Positions 1 through 6,192 are shown, counted from the first letter of the stretch. The stretch: DNA of 6,777 nt from Spirochaetaceae bacterium (GCA_028820215.1 JAPPKD010000380.1:1-6777); one strand, 5' to 3'. Numbers and translations are program-made. Notes: a model not told the origin generated them from the sequence alone.

Positions 1-138
1 CAGCAAAGCGGGAATCTCAGCCTTTTTCCACCACCAGATCGCGGGCACTGACAGCCGGGCGCGACCGGCATGCTGCAACTGCGCGCATCGCTGAAGAGCC
101 GCCGCTTCCGCAACGATCACGAGGCCCTGCTCCCCCTC

Positions 139-154
139 TCTCCTGCTCAGGAGA
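139..154. repeat. 7-bp inverted repeat with 2-nt centre
   Basis: TCTCCTG (139-145) and CAGGAGA (148-154) are perfect reverse complements separated by CT. It lies about 70 bases upstream of the -35 of the TRAP operon. It could be a protein-binding palindrome or a small hairpin. No T-run follows, so it is not a typical intrinsic terminator. A chance origin is possible. Confidence 0.3.
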
Positions 155-200
155 ACGAACGAATGGCTGCCTGACCTGTCACGCTGACGGAATGCACCCG

Positions 201-216
201 AGACGGAGAGACGGAG
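201..216. repeat. Tandem 8-bp direct repeat
   Basis: AGACGGAG occurs twice in direct succession (201-208 and 209-216), ending 7 bases before the TTGACA hexamer of the TRAP promoter. It may be a slippage product or a tandem binding site for an activator. The sequence alone does not decide. Confidence 0.3.
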
Positions 217-223
217 GGGTGGG

Positions 224-251
224 TTGACAGTCAATGGATCACACTTTAACT
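224..251 (+). promoter_or_regulatory. Candidate promoter and operator of the TRAP operon
   Basis: A perfect -35 hexamer TTGACA lies at 224-229. The -10 is weaker: TTTAAC (245-250, 15-bp spacer) or TTAACT (246-251, 16-bp spacer). The -35 sits inside the 11-bp palindrome TTGAC-A-GTCAA (224-234), a plausible repressor half-site pair that would block RNA polymerase. The expected transcript start, near 257-260, leaves a leader of about 45 nt before the dctP start. No regulator gene is present in the window, so the controlling factor is unknown. Confidence 0.45.
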
Positions 252-290
252 AGGCCCATCGGGACTGTCCGAAGAACCGGGTTTCTGGGG

Positions 291-295
291 GGAGG
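291..295 (+). promoter_or_regulatory. Strong ribosome binding site of the TRAP receptor gene
   Basis: GGAGG, embedded in a run of six G, lies 6 nt before the ATG at 302. It fixes this ATG as the start and suggests strong translation of the receptor, the most abundant component of TRAP systems. Confidence 0.8.
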
Positions 296-301
296 CTAAC
301 G

Positions 302-1351
302 ATGGACGTGATTCGCCGGGCCATCGTCTCCGCGCGGTTCTCCCCTCTTGTCGTGGCGCTCTGCTGTGCGCTCGCCAACGGCGCGGGCGCGGAGCCGATC
401 ACGCTTCGGCTTCATACATTCAACTCACCCCAGTCGATCGCCGTCCGACTGTTTCTGCAACCATGGGCCGAGGAGATTGAGGAGCGAACCGAGGGCCGGG
501 TCGAGGTGCAGGTGTTCCCGGCGATGCAGCTCGGCGGCAGGCCGTCGGATCTCTACGGGCAAGCGCGGGACGGCGTGGTCGACATCGTCTGGACACTGCC
601 CGGCTACTCGCCGGGGCGGTTTCCACTGACCGAGGCGTTCGAGCTCCCCTTCGTCTGCGGGGATGCGGAGGCGACCAGTCAGGCGTTCCACGAGTTCTAC
701 CGGATGTGGCTGCAGGGTGAGTACGACGATACTCATCCCCTGGTGTTTCACTCGGCAGCGCCCGGCCACATCCACACTGCCGACCGGGAGGTGCGCACGC
801 TGAAGGACCTCGAAGGCCTGAAGATCCGTGCCCCTTCGCGGATCAGCGCGGCGATGTTGGAGGCGCTTGGCGCCGTGCCGGTCGGCATGCCCGTCCCGGA
901 GGTCTACGAGGCGCTCTCGCGGGGCGTGGTGGAAGGCGCACTGATCCCATGGACCATCATGCGGCCCTTCCGCCTGCATGAAGTGACCCGGAACCACACC
1001 GAGGCTGCCTTCTCCTGCGCCTTGTTCCTGATGACCATGAACAAGGCGCGCTACGATGGATTGCCGGCGGAGATCCGTAGGATCATCGACGAGACGACGG
1101 GAATGGACCTGGCCAGGCGACTGGGGCGCCTGTGGCAGGACGACGAGCAGCCGGGCCGTGCCATCGCGTTTGAACGGGGCCATTCGATCGTTCCGCTCTC
1201 GGAAGCGGAGCGCGAGCGTTGGCGGACCGTCCTGCAGCCGGTGACCGACGGCTGGGTGGAGAAGGTCGACGCCATGGGACACGACGGCGCGGCCATGCTC
1301 GCCGATGCACGACGCCTGGTCGCCGAGTACGGCGATGACCTCCAGCGGTAG
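302..1351 (+). CDS. dctP: TRAP transporter substrate-binding protein, DctP family
   Basis: This is the periplasmic solute receptor of a tripartite ATP-independent transporter. It binds a small, usually carboxylate-bearing substrate and delivers it to the DctQM membrane pair. The 349-residue length is typical. Residues 1-30 form a Sec signal peptide: positively charged start (R5, R6), hydrophobic core about 14-24, and an A28-G29-A30 cleavage site before EPITLRL. The cysteines at 21-22 do not sit in a lipobox. The family block GLKIRAP (172-178) carries R176, at the position of the arginine that usually pairs with the substrate carboxylate. The later block GVVEGALIPW (208-217) is also typical of DctP. 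The substrate cannot be deduced; the receptor is not close enough to the sialic acid, C4-dicarboxylate or ectoine receptors I remember to transfer a name. It is the first gene of the operon, and dctQ starts inside its end. Confidence 0.93.
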   Translation: MDVIRRAIVSARFSPLVVALCCALANGAGAEPITLRLHTFNSPQSIAVRLFLQPWAEEIEERTEGRVEVQVFPAMQLGGRPSDLYGQARDGVVDIVWTLPGYSPGRFPLTEAFELPFVCGDAEATSQAFHEFYRMWLQGEYDDTHPLVFHSAAPGHIHTADREVRTLKDLEGLKIRAPSRISAAMLEALGAVPVGMPVPEVYEALSRGVVEGALIPWTIMRPFRLHEVTRNHTEAAFSCALFLMTMNKARYDGLPAEIRRIIDETTGMDLARRLGRLWQDDEQPGRAIAFERGHSIVPLSEAERERWRTVLQPVTDGWVEKVDAMGHDGAAMLADARRLVAEYGDDLQR

Positions 1352-1880
1352 GCCGGGAGAGGACCAGGCGTCGGGCCATCAGGTGGGAGCGCGCCTGGAG
1401 CGGCTGGCCGCAAAGGTTTCGATCGCCGGCGGCCTGCTGATGTTCGGCGTCGTGTTGATGACCGTGATCAGCGTGCTCGGGCGCTATCTCTTCAACGCCC
1501 CGATCCCCGGCGATTACGAGCTCACTGAGCTCGCCTGCGGCATCGCGGTGTTCGCCTTCTTCCCGTACTGCCACGCCAGGAACGGCAACATCGTGGTGGA
1601 GTTCTTCACCGGCAGACTGAGTCCGCGTCACAAGACGGCGCTGGGCACTGTGCACAGCGTCGCCTTCACGCTGGTTGCCGGCTTGGTCACGTGGCGCCTG
1701 CTCGTCGGCGGCGTGCGCAAGCTGCAGGACGGCGAGACGACGCTGTTCCTGGGCATTCCGCTCCATTGGGCCTACTTCGCCGCGCTGCTTGGAGCCGGAT
1801 TGCTGACCGCGATTTGCGTCATGGTGGTCTTCCGCCACGTTCACGCCCTGAGGCGAGACGGTCGACGCTCCTGGGTATGA
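1335..1880 (+). CDS. dctQ: TRAP transporter small permease subunit, DctQ family
   Basis: This is the small membrane subunit of the TRAP transporter, which pairs with DctM in the inner membrane. The product has 181 residues from the ATG at 1335. An in-frame ATG at 1305 would add ten residues but lies deeper inside dctP. I prefer 1335, which overlaps dctP by 17 nt and suggests translational coupling; neither start has a clear SD. Four hydrophobic segments are visible at about 28-47, 65-80, 103-124 and 145-166. Family hallmarks are GRYLFNAPIPGDYELTEL (49-66), after the first membrane segment, and the RNGNIVVEFF stretch (82-91), matching the usual R-x-G-x-I-x-V block. The soluble N-terminus of about 25 residues is polar and unremarkable. 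Confidence 0.9.
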   Translation: MTSSGRPGEDQASGHQVGARLERLAAKVSIAGGLLMFGVVLMTVISVLGRYLFNAPIPGDYELTELACGIAVFAFFPYCHARNGNIVVEFFTGRLSPRHKTALGTVHSVAFTLVAGLVTWRLLVGGVRKLQDGETTLFLGIPLHWAYFAALLGAGLLTAICVMVVFRHVHALRRDGRRSWV

Positions 1881-1911
1881 TGGCCAGGCTGTTTCTCGGC
1901 GTGGTCTGACC

Positions 1912-3228
1912 ATGACCGAAATGGGATTCGCCGGACTACTGTTCGGCGCCTGCCTGCTGCTGATCGCGTTGCGGATGCCCGTCGCGATCGCAATGTTCGT
2001 GGTCGGCGGCATCGGTTTCGCGTCGCTCGCGGGATGGCCGGCGTTTCTCAACCTGATCAACACCACTCCGTTCAGCCGGGCGTCGGGCTACACGCTCTCG
2101 GTGCTGCCGTTGTTCCTGCTGATGGGCCAGTTCGCTTCCCGAGCGGGGCTCAGCCGTTCGCTGTTCGACTCGGCCCGCGCCTGGGTGGGGCACCGCCGCG
2201 GCGGGCTGGCCATCTCGTCCGTTTACGGGTGCGCGGCGTTCGGCTCCATCTGCGGCTCGTCGTTTGCAACCGCGGCAACGATGGCTTCGGTGGCGCTGCC
2301 CGAGATGAAGCGGCACGGGTATTCGGGGGCGCTGGCTACCGGGGCGCTGGCCGCCGGCGGTACGCTCGGCATTCTGATCCCTCCCTCGGTGATCTTGGTG
2401 ATCTACGCGGTCATCACCGAGCAGTCGATCGGCAAGCTGTTCCTGGCCGCCCTGATCCCCGGCGTCATCTCGACGCTCGGTTATGCTGCCGCGATCAGCG
2501 CTTATGTTCGGATCTTCCCCAAGTCCGGCCCCGTCGTTCCGGCCCTGCCGTTCCGCGAGCGCGTACGCAGCCTGGGCGCGGTGTTGCCGGTCGTAGCGAT
2601 TTTTCTGGTGGTCCTTGGCGGCATCTATCTCGGCATATTCACCCCGACCGAGGGAGCCGCGATCGGGGCGGCGTCCACCGCCTTGTTGGCGATCGCGCTT
2701 GGGCGGTTGAGCTGGGAGGGCTTCGCGTCGAGCATACTGGAGACTGCGCAGACCACTGCGGCGATTTTCCTGATCCTGATCGGCGCCGAGATCTACAACG
2801 GCTTCCTCGCGTTGTCCCAGCTCCCGGTCGGACTGTCCGCCGCGCTCGCGTCATCGGGGCTGGCGCCGATGTCTATCATGATCGGCATCTTGCTCATCTA
2901 CATGCTGCTCGGCTGCGTGATGGACAGTTTGGCCATGATCCTGTTGACCGTACCGGTGTTCTTTCCCCTGGTTACGGGCCTCGAATTCGGCCTTACGGAA
3001 CCGGAGATCGCAATCTGGTTCGGTATCCTGACGCTGATCGTCGTCGAGATCGGGCTGATCACCCCGCCGATCGGCCTCAACGTCTACGTGATCAACTCGC
3101 TGGCCGACGGCGTCTCGCTCGGAGAGTCGTTCCGGGGCATCTTCCCGTTCCTGTTGGTCGATTTCGCCCGCGTCGCCATGCTCCTGGCCGTGCCCGTGAC
3201 GTGCCTCTGGCTGCCGAGACTGGTCTGA
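1912..3228 (+). CDS. dctM: TRAP transporter large permease subunit, DctM family
   Basis: This is the large, transport-conducting subunit of the TRAP system, driven by an ion (commonly Na+) gradient. It has 438 residues, close to the family's usual 425-440, and a dozen or so hydrophobic segments. Conserved blocks occur in the normal order: GSICGSSFATAATM (111-124), GILIPPS (153-159), GIFTPTEGAA (241-250), the GCVMDSLAMILLTVPVFFP region (334-352) and EIGLITPPIGLNVYV (379-393). The gene starts 31 nt after dctQ with no good SD. An ATG three codons later (1921) is an alternative start. The sequence is intact, and with dctP and dctQ it gives a complete three-component transporter. Confidence 0.95.
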   Translation: MTEMGFAGLLFGACLLLIALRMPVAIAMFVVGGIGFASLAGWPAFLNLINTTPFSRASGYTLSVLPLFLLMGQFASRAGLSRSLFDSARAWVGHRRGGLAISSVYGCAAFGSICGSSFATAATMASVALPEMKRHGYSGALATGALAAGGTLGILIPPSVILVIYAVITEQSIGKLFLAALIPGVISTLGYAAAISAYVRIFPKSGPVVPALPFRERVRSLGAVLPVVAIFLVVLGGIYLGIFTPTEGAAIGAASTALLAIALGRLSWEGFASSILETAQTTAAIFLILIGAEIYNGFLALSQLPVGLSAALASSGLAPMSIMIGILLIYMLLGCVMDSLAMILLTVPVFFPLVTGLEFGLTEPEIAIWFGILTLIVVEIGLITPPIGLNVYVINSLADGVSLGESFRGIFPFLLVDFARVAMLLAVPVTCLWLPRLV

Positions 3229-3234
3229 ACGGCA

Positions 3235-4986
3235 ATGGAGAATAGTTCCGGGGACCGCCGCCATCCCGACGCGAAAATCCCGGGTCCGCTCAGCGTGGGC
3301 CTGGCCCTGCAGATCGCCTGCCTGGTGCTGCCCGGCGCCGTGATGATTCCGACGGTCGTCTTCCGGGCCGCCGGCCAGCCCGAAGACGTCCTGCTGTGGG
3401 CCGTGTTCGCGTCGGTGGCGGCCTGCGGGGCGACCGCGATGCTCCAGGCTCGGCGGATCGGCCGGTTCGGCGCCGGCTACATCCTGGCGATCGGAACGTC
3501 AGGGGCCGCCATCGCGGTCAGCATCGCCGCCATCGCGGCGGGCGGCCCGGCGCTGCTCGCGACCCTGGTCGTGATCCTCGCCCTGGTCCAGTTCGTGTTC
3601 TCTACGCGCCTCTCGCTGTTCCGGCGCATCCTGACGCCGACCGTCACGGGGACGGTCCTGATGCTCACGCCGGTCACGGTCATGCCGGTCATGTTCGAGC
3701 AATTGAAGAACGTGCCGGGCGGCACGCCGCCGCTGGCCGCGACGCTCTGCGCCCTGACGACCCTGGTCGTCATAGCCGGCATCACGCTGGCGGCGAAGGA
3801 ACGGGTGCGCCTGTGGGCGCCGGTCATCGGCATCGTCGCGGGCTCGATCGTCGGAGGCATGTTCGGTCTCTATGACGCGGACCGCATCGTCCGCGCTTCG
3901 TGGATCGGCATTCCGAGGCCGGCATGGTCGGCCCTCGACCTGCGCTTCGGGGCCGACTTCTGGGCGCTGCTTCCCGCGTTCGTGTTCATCGCCCTGGTCT
4001 GCACGATTCAGACTATCAGCGGCGCCGTTGCCATCCAGCGCGTGTCGTGGGCCGAGAGCCGGGCGGTGGACTTCCGGGCGGTGCAGGGCGCGGTGGCTGC
4101 CGACGGAGTGGGCAACCTGCTGTCCGGCCTGGCGGGCACGATGCCGCTCGGCTTCCGGCCGACCGGCGCGTCGATGGTCGAGATCACCGGGATCAGCTCT
4201 CGCCGCATCGGACTCGCGCTCGGGGCGGTGCTGATCGTGCTGGCGTTCGTTCCCAAGGCGCTTGCCGTGATCCTGGCGATACCCGGTCCGGTCATCACGG
4301 CGTTCGTCACCGTCACCATGGCGACGATCTTCATCATCGGCATGAAGATGATCACGCAGGACGGAGTCGACTATCGCAAGGGCCTGATTGCCGGGATCTC
4401 GTTCTGGATCGGCGTGGGCTTTCAGAGCGGCGCGATCATTCCGGAGCATGTCTGGGAGTTTGCGAACGCTCTGTTGAAGAACGGGATGCTGACCGGAGGC
4501 ATCGCGGCGATCGTCATGACCGCGTTCGTGGAGCTGGCGAAGTCGCGCCGCCGCCGGCTGGAGGTGGCGCTCGATCCCTCCGCCCTGCGCGAGATCCGGG
4601 AGTTCATCGGCGCATTCGCATTGCGCAGGGGCTGGGACGCACAGATGGTGGATCGCCTCGACGCCGTCTGCGAAGAGACGCTGCTGACGCTCGAGCAACA
4701 GGACGAGCCGGGTACGGACGGCGGACGCCGGCGGCTGCACCTCACGGCGCGCGCTGAGGACGGCGGAGCGGTCCTGGAGTTCGTCGCCTCGAAAGGAGAG
4801 GAGAACATCGAGGACCGCATCGCGCTGCTGGGCGAGGCCAGCGCCGGAGCGTCGATCGAGCGGGAGGTCTCGCTGCGGCTGTTGCGCCACCTCGCCTCCT
4901 CGGTCCGCCATCAGCAGTACCATGACACGGAGATCGTGACCGTCCGCGTGGAGCCTCCGGGGGCACGGATGCCCCGCGGGATGTAG
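3235..4986 (+). CDS. NCS2/SLC23-type permease fused to an RsbW-like C-terminal domain
   Basis: Residues 20-435 form a membrane domain of the xanthine/uracil permease (NCS2, nucleobase-ascorbate) family. Signs include the first segment with LVLPGAVMIPTVVFRAAG (30-47), the QARRIGRFGAGY stretch (71-82), and GTMPLGFRPTGASM followed by TGISSRR (301-324), which aligns with the family signature region. Several usual substrate residues differ: QH of segment 1 is Q26-I27, the segment-8 glutamate position is Q259, and the Q/E-N-x-G signature reads T310-G-A-S313. After a basic patch (KSRRRRLE, 436-443) comes a soluble domain, about 446-573. It starts with a helix pair (SALREIREFIGAFALRRG, then a DAVCEETLLTL block at 476-486) and ends with an EREVSLRLLRHLASSVRH block (542-559), the layout of RsbW/anti-sigma GHKL domains. 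The N-box asparagine and a DxGxG loop are not evident, so ATP binding is doubtful. The gene lies 6 nt after dctM with no SD, so it is probably coupled. Typical NCS2 proteins have about 430-480 residues; this one has 583. Substrate unknown. Confidence 0.82.
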   Translation: MENSSGDRRHPDAKIPGPLSVGLALQIACLVLPGAVMIPTVVFRAAGQPEDVLLWAVFASVAACGATAMLQARRIGRFGAGYILAIGTSGAAIAVSIAAIAAGGPALLATLVVILALVQFVFSTRLSLFRRILTPTVTGTVLMLTPVTVMPVMFEQLKNVPGGTPPLAATLCALTTLVVIAGITLAAKERVRLWAPVIGIVAGSIVGGMFGLYDADRIVRASWIGIPRPAWSALDLRFGADFWALLPAFVFIALVCTIQTISGAVAIQRVSWAESRAVDFRAVQGAVAADGVGNLLSGLAGTMPLGFRPTGASMVEITGISSRRIGLALGAVLIVLAFVPKALAVILAIPGPVITAFVTVTMATIFIIGMKMITQDGVDYRKGLIAGISFWIGVGFQSGAIIPEHVWEFANALLKNGMLTGGIAAIVMTAFVELAKSRRRRLEVALDPSALREIREFIGAFALRRGWDAQMVDRLDAVCEETLLTLEQQDEPGTDGGRRRLHLTARAEDGGAVLEFVASKGEENIEDRIALLGEASAGASIEREVSLRLLRHLASSVRHQQYHDTEIVTVRVEPPGARMPRGM

Positions 4987-5036
4987 AGGCCGTTCGCGCC
5001 GTCATGCATGCGGTCATCGAAATGGCAGAACGCCCA

Positions 5037-5065
5037 TTGACGGAACGCTATGAGGAGCCTAGCGT
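5037..5065 (+). promoter_or_regulatory. Candidate sigma-70-type promoter of the YCII gene
   Basis: TTGACG (5037-5042) and TAGCGT (5060-5065) are separated by exactly 17 bp. The -10 keeps only the most conserved T, A and final T. A start near 5072 would give a leader of about 30 nt. The 117-nt gap after the permease gene and the good ribosome binding site downstream support independent expression of the next gene. Confidence 0.4.
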
Positions 5066-5090
5066 AGTCGAAGGAATCCATCCAAGGGAC

Positions 5091-5096
5091 AGGGAG
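5091..5096 (+). promoter_or_regulatory. Ribosome binding site of the YCII gene
   Basis: AGGGAG lies 7 nt before the ATG at 5104. It decides this frame and start over an overlapping open frame that begins at 5004 and has no comparable signal. Confidence 0.7.
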
Positions 5097-5103
5097 AAAA
5101 CAG

Positions 5104-5403
5104 ATGTACGTTGTCGCTTTCGTCACACACAAGCCGGGCCGGGTACAGGCAGGCAGCGAGCTTCAGGGCGCATTCATCGACTATCTGCGCAATCATCCCG
5201 GTCATCCCGGAGTTGTCGTACACAACGCTGGTCCGACGCTCGCCGACGACGCGAAGACCATCGTCGGCTTGCTGTTGATCGCCGAAGCGCCTTCCCTGGA
5301 GGCTGCGCGCGCTTTCCTGGCTGACAGCCCCTACGGCAAGGCGGACATCTTCGCCGACACTCAGTTCCGGCCTTGGGACTGGAGGACGGGCCGTCCCGGA
5401 TAG
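5104..5403 (+). CDS. YCII-domain protein (YciI-like)
   Basis: This small soluble protein of 99 residues is the size of stand-alone YCII (dimeric ferredoxin-like fold) proteins. The recognisable pattern is an N-terminal strand (YVVAFVTHKPG, 2-12), a helix leading to DYL (26-28), a GPTLADDAKTIVG strand pair (43-55) and an AEAPSLEAARAFLADSPYGKADIF helix block (60-83). It ends in the typical FRPWDW (88-93). The LADSPYGKADIF stretch is the best family match. Members of the family are proposed enzymes with a conserved His-Asp pair. The aspartate position is kept (D48/D49), but the position where the histidine usually sits appears to be F24. The role is unknown. It stands apart from the TRAP operon with its own promoter signals and is convergent with the toxin gene. 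Confidence 0.82.
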   Translation: MYVVAFVTHKPGRVQAGSELQGAFIDYLRNHPGHPGVVVHNAGPTLADDAKTIVGLLLIAEAPSLEAARAFLADSPYGKADIFADTQFRPWDWRTGRPG

Positions 5404-5461
5404 CGCCCGACGGCGAACACGCTTCGGTCACCGAGCCGGACCTGTTCCCGGAATCAGTCCA
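5404..5461. other. Convergent intergenic gap
   Basis: These 58 bases separate the 3' ends of the YCII gene and the toxin gene. GACGG-G-CCGTC (5385-5395) and GCCGTC/GACGGC (5390-5395 with 5409-5414) could pair around the YCII stop, but no T-run follows. I do not call a terminator. Any bidirectional terminator here would be non-canonical or factor-dependent. Confidence 0.4.
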
Positions 5462-5893
5462 TCACGCCCCGTCCGCCACACCTCGCACCGCGAATCCGAC
5501 TGCTCGCGCTGCCGTCCCCAACTGCCCGTCGTGGGTGAGGAACTCGTCGATCCGGCGGTTGCGGCGCTCATGGACGGCGAGCGCACTTGTCAGGTGAATG
5601 GCATCCAAGGTTCCGACGACCGTCGGGTAGGACTGGCTGGCGCGGGTCAGGAGCGCACCTGAAACCCGGATCCGATAGACGGACCTCCAGAACGTGGCGA
5701 ACCGCTCATGGACGAAGACACGTTCGTGATCGTCCAGGTCACCGCCGAGGCGGAGCCGGTCGATGGTGCGGTGAAACTCGACCCGGCAGATCTCGCTGGT
5801 GTAGGCGGCATGCCACCTTCCCCACTCTGCGACTGACGGGTCCTGGTTGAGCAACCAGCTCAGCACCACCGAGGTGTCGAGATAGACGGTCAT
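5462..5893 (-). CDS. vapC: PIN-domain toxin, VapC family
   Basis: This is a probable ribonuclease toxin of a type II TA pair: PIN domains cut RNA using Mg2+ held by clustered acidic residues. The product has 143 residues, normal for VapC. The hallmarks are in order: YLDTSVVLSWLL (4-15) with D6, CRVEFHR (36-42) with E39, GTLDAIHL (94-101) with D97, and LTHDGQLGTAARAVGF (119-134) with D122, so the four acidic positions are intact. The start ATG overlaps the antitoxin stop (ATGA, 5890-5893), the usual coupling that keeps antitoxin ahead of toxin. The RNA target cannot be predicted from the sequence. Confidence 0.9.
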   Translation of the reverse strand: MTVYLDTSVVLSWLLNQDPSVAEWGRWHAAYTSEICRVEFHRTIDRLRLGGDLDDHERVFVHERFATFWRSVYRIRVSGALLTRASQSYPTVVGTLDAIHLTSALAVHERRNRRIDEFLTHDGQLGTAARAVGFAVRGVADGA

Positions 5894-6156
5894 CGCCGCC
5901 TGCGGTCGGTCAGTAGCGCGGCCACCCCGGGAATCGCTCGGTCGGACGGCAACCGGTCGAGCCGGGCAAGGGTCTCGGGCGACTCGGTCGGCTCTTCGAT
6001 GTGCACCTCCTCCTCGACGGCCGGCTCTTGGACGGCCGGCACCAGCCTGGCGACACTCTGGCGGTAGGAGGTGACATCGATGGTCGCTCCCGCCCGCACC
6101 ATTGCGAGGTACCGGCCGAGCCGCGATTTCAGTTCCGCGGTGCTGACCTGAATCAT
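5890..6156 (-). CDS. Phd/YefM-type antitoxin paired with the PIN toxin
   Basis: This 88-residue antitoxin is expected to bind and neutralise the downstream PIN toxin and to repress its own promoter. The N-terminus MIQVSTAELKSRLGRYL (1-17), then RAGATIDVTSYRQSVARLVP (21-40), matches the Phd/YefM DNA-binding fold, including the final A-x-L-V-P. The C-terminal half is acidic then basic (EEEVHIEEP, ending TDRRRR) and is probably the flexible toxin-binding tail. I chose the ATG at 6156 because the Phd fold begins there. A TTG at 6192 would add 12 residues that fit no family start and lie in the promoter-like repeats. No SD is visible; the -10-like hexamer ends 6 nt before the ATG, so a leaderless mRNA is possible. 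The last codons overlap the toxin start by 4 nt. Confidence 0.85.
   Translation of the reverse strand: MIQVSTAELKSRLGRYLAMVRAGATIDVTSYRQSVARLVPAVQEPAVEEEVHIEEPTESPETLARLDRLPSDRAIPGVAALLTDRRRR
6016..6040. repeat. 10-bp direct repeat inside the antitoxin gene
   Basis: GACGGCCGGC occurs at 6016-6025 and 6031-6040, a 15-nt period. On the coding strand this gives an in-frame PAV-QE-PAV-EE repeat (residues 40-48) at the junction between the DNA-binding fold and the acidic tail. It looks like a small in-frame duplication lengthening the hinge. Confidence 0.6.
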
Positions 6157-6186
6157 GGCCACATCATGGTCAAGCCATGGGCAACA
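6154..6186. repeat. Three 11-bp CATGG repeats, likely antitoxin operator
   Basis: Three consecutive 11-bp units begin with CATGG: CATGGCCACAT (6154), CATGGTCAAGC (6165) and CATGGGCAACA (6176), sharing CATGGnCA. The spacing is exactly one helical turn, so all units face the same side of DNA. The first contains the antitoxin start codon (CAT = ATG on the minus strand). CATGG-TCAAG-CCATG (6165-6179) is also an inverted repeat. The position over the start and the putative promoter suggests the binding array for antitoxin or TA-complex autorepression; this role is inference. Confidence 0.55.
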
Positions 6187-6192
6187 ATTCAA
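6163..6192 (-). promoter_or_regulatory. Candidate leaderless promoter of the TA operon
   Basis: On the minus strand, TTGAAT (6192-6187) and CATGAT (6168-6163) are separated by 18 bp. The -10 ends 6 nt before the ATG at 6156, so transcription would begin at or next to the start codon. This agrees with the absence of an SD. The match to consensus is partial (4 of 6 in each hexamer). The CATGG repeats cover the spacer, -10 and start site. Confidence 0.35.

Larger units (their letters stand above)
1..223. other. Left flank without a supportable gene
   Basis: No reading frame here has a convincing start, ribosome binding site and protein-like composition together. One + strand frame stays open from base 3 to about 226 but has no useful start and continues nothing recognisable. 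Two minus-strand frames are also open to the left edge; one ends in a stop near base 40 and could be the tail of a gene read leftwards, but its peptide matches no family I recognise. I treat the stretch as intergenic, holding two short repeats and the upstream part of the TRAP operon control region. Confidence 0.5.

Noticed and set aside
40..135. Minus-strand open frame ending in a stop near base 40 that could be the tail of a leftward gene
   Set aside because: The peptide shows no recognisable domain, and no start or family match can be supported within the window.
3..226. + strand open frame at the left edge containing a C-x-x-C-H (haem c-like) motif
   Set aside because: No start with an SD, arginine/proline-rich composition and no other cytochrome features. 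The motif lies just upstream of the promoter and is most likely chance.
425..1282. Long minus-strand open frame opposite dctP
   Set aside because: A shadow frame of a strongly biased GC-rich gene; rich in H, R and Q with no domain. dctP on the + strand is unambiguous.
3499..4923. 474-codon minus-strand open frame opposite the NCS2-type gene
   Set aside because: Low-complexity R/D/H-rich translation typical of antisense frames in high-GC genes. The + strand frame has membrane segments and family motifs.
4960..4975. Hairpin GGGGCA-CGGA-TGCCCC as terminator of the TRAP operon
   Set aside because: It lies inside the coding end of the permease gene and is not followed by a T-run.
5061..5075. AGCGTAGTCGAAGGA, resembling one half of REP-like intergenic palindromes
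   Set aside because: No inverted partner half is present nearby, and it overlaps the candidate promoter and leader; a single half-match is not enough to call a repeat.
5004..5324. + strand 106-codon frame overlapping the YCII gene
   Set aside because: R/S-rich translation without a domain and with no SD; the YCII frame has both a good SD and family motifs.
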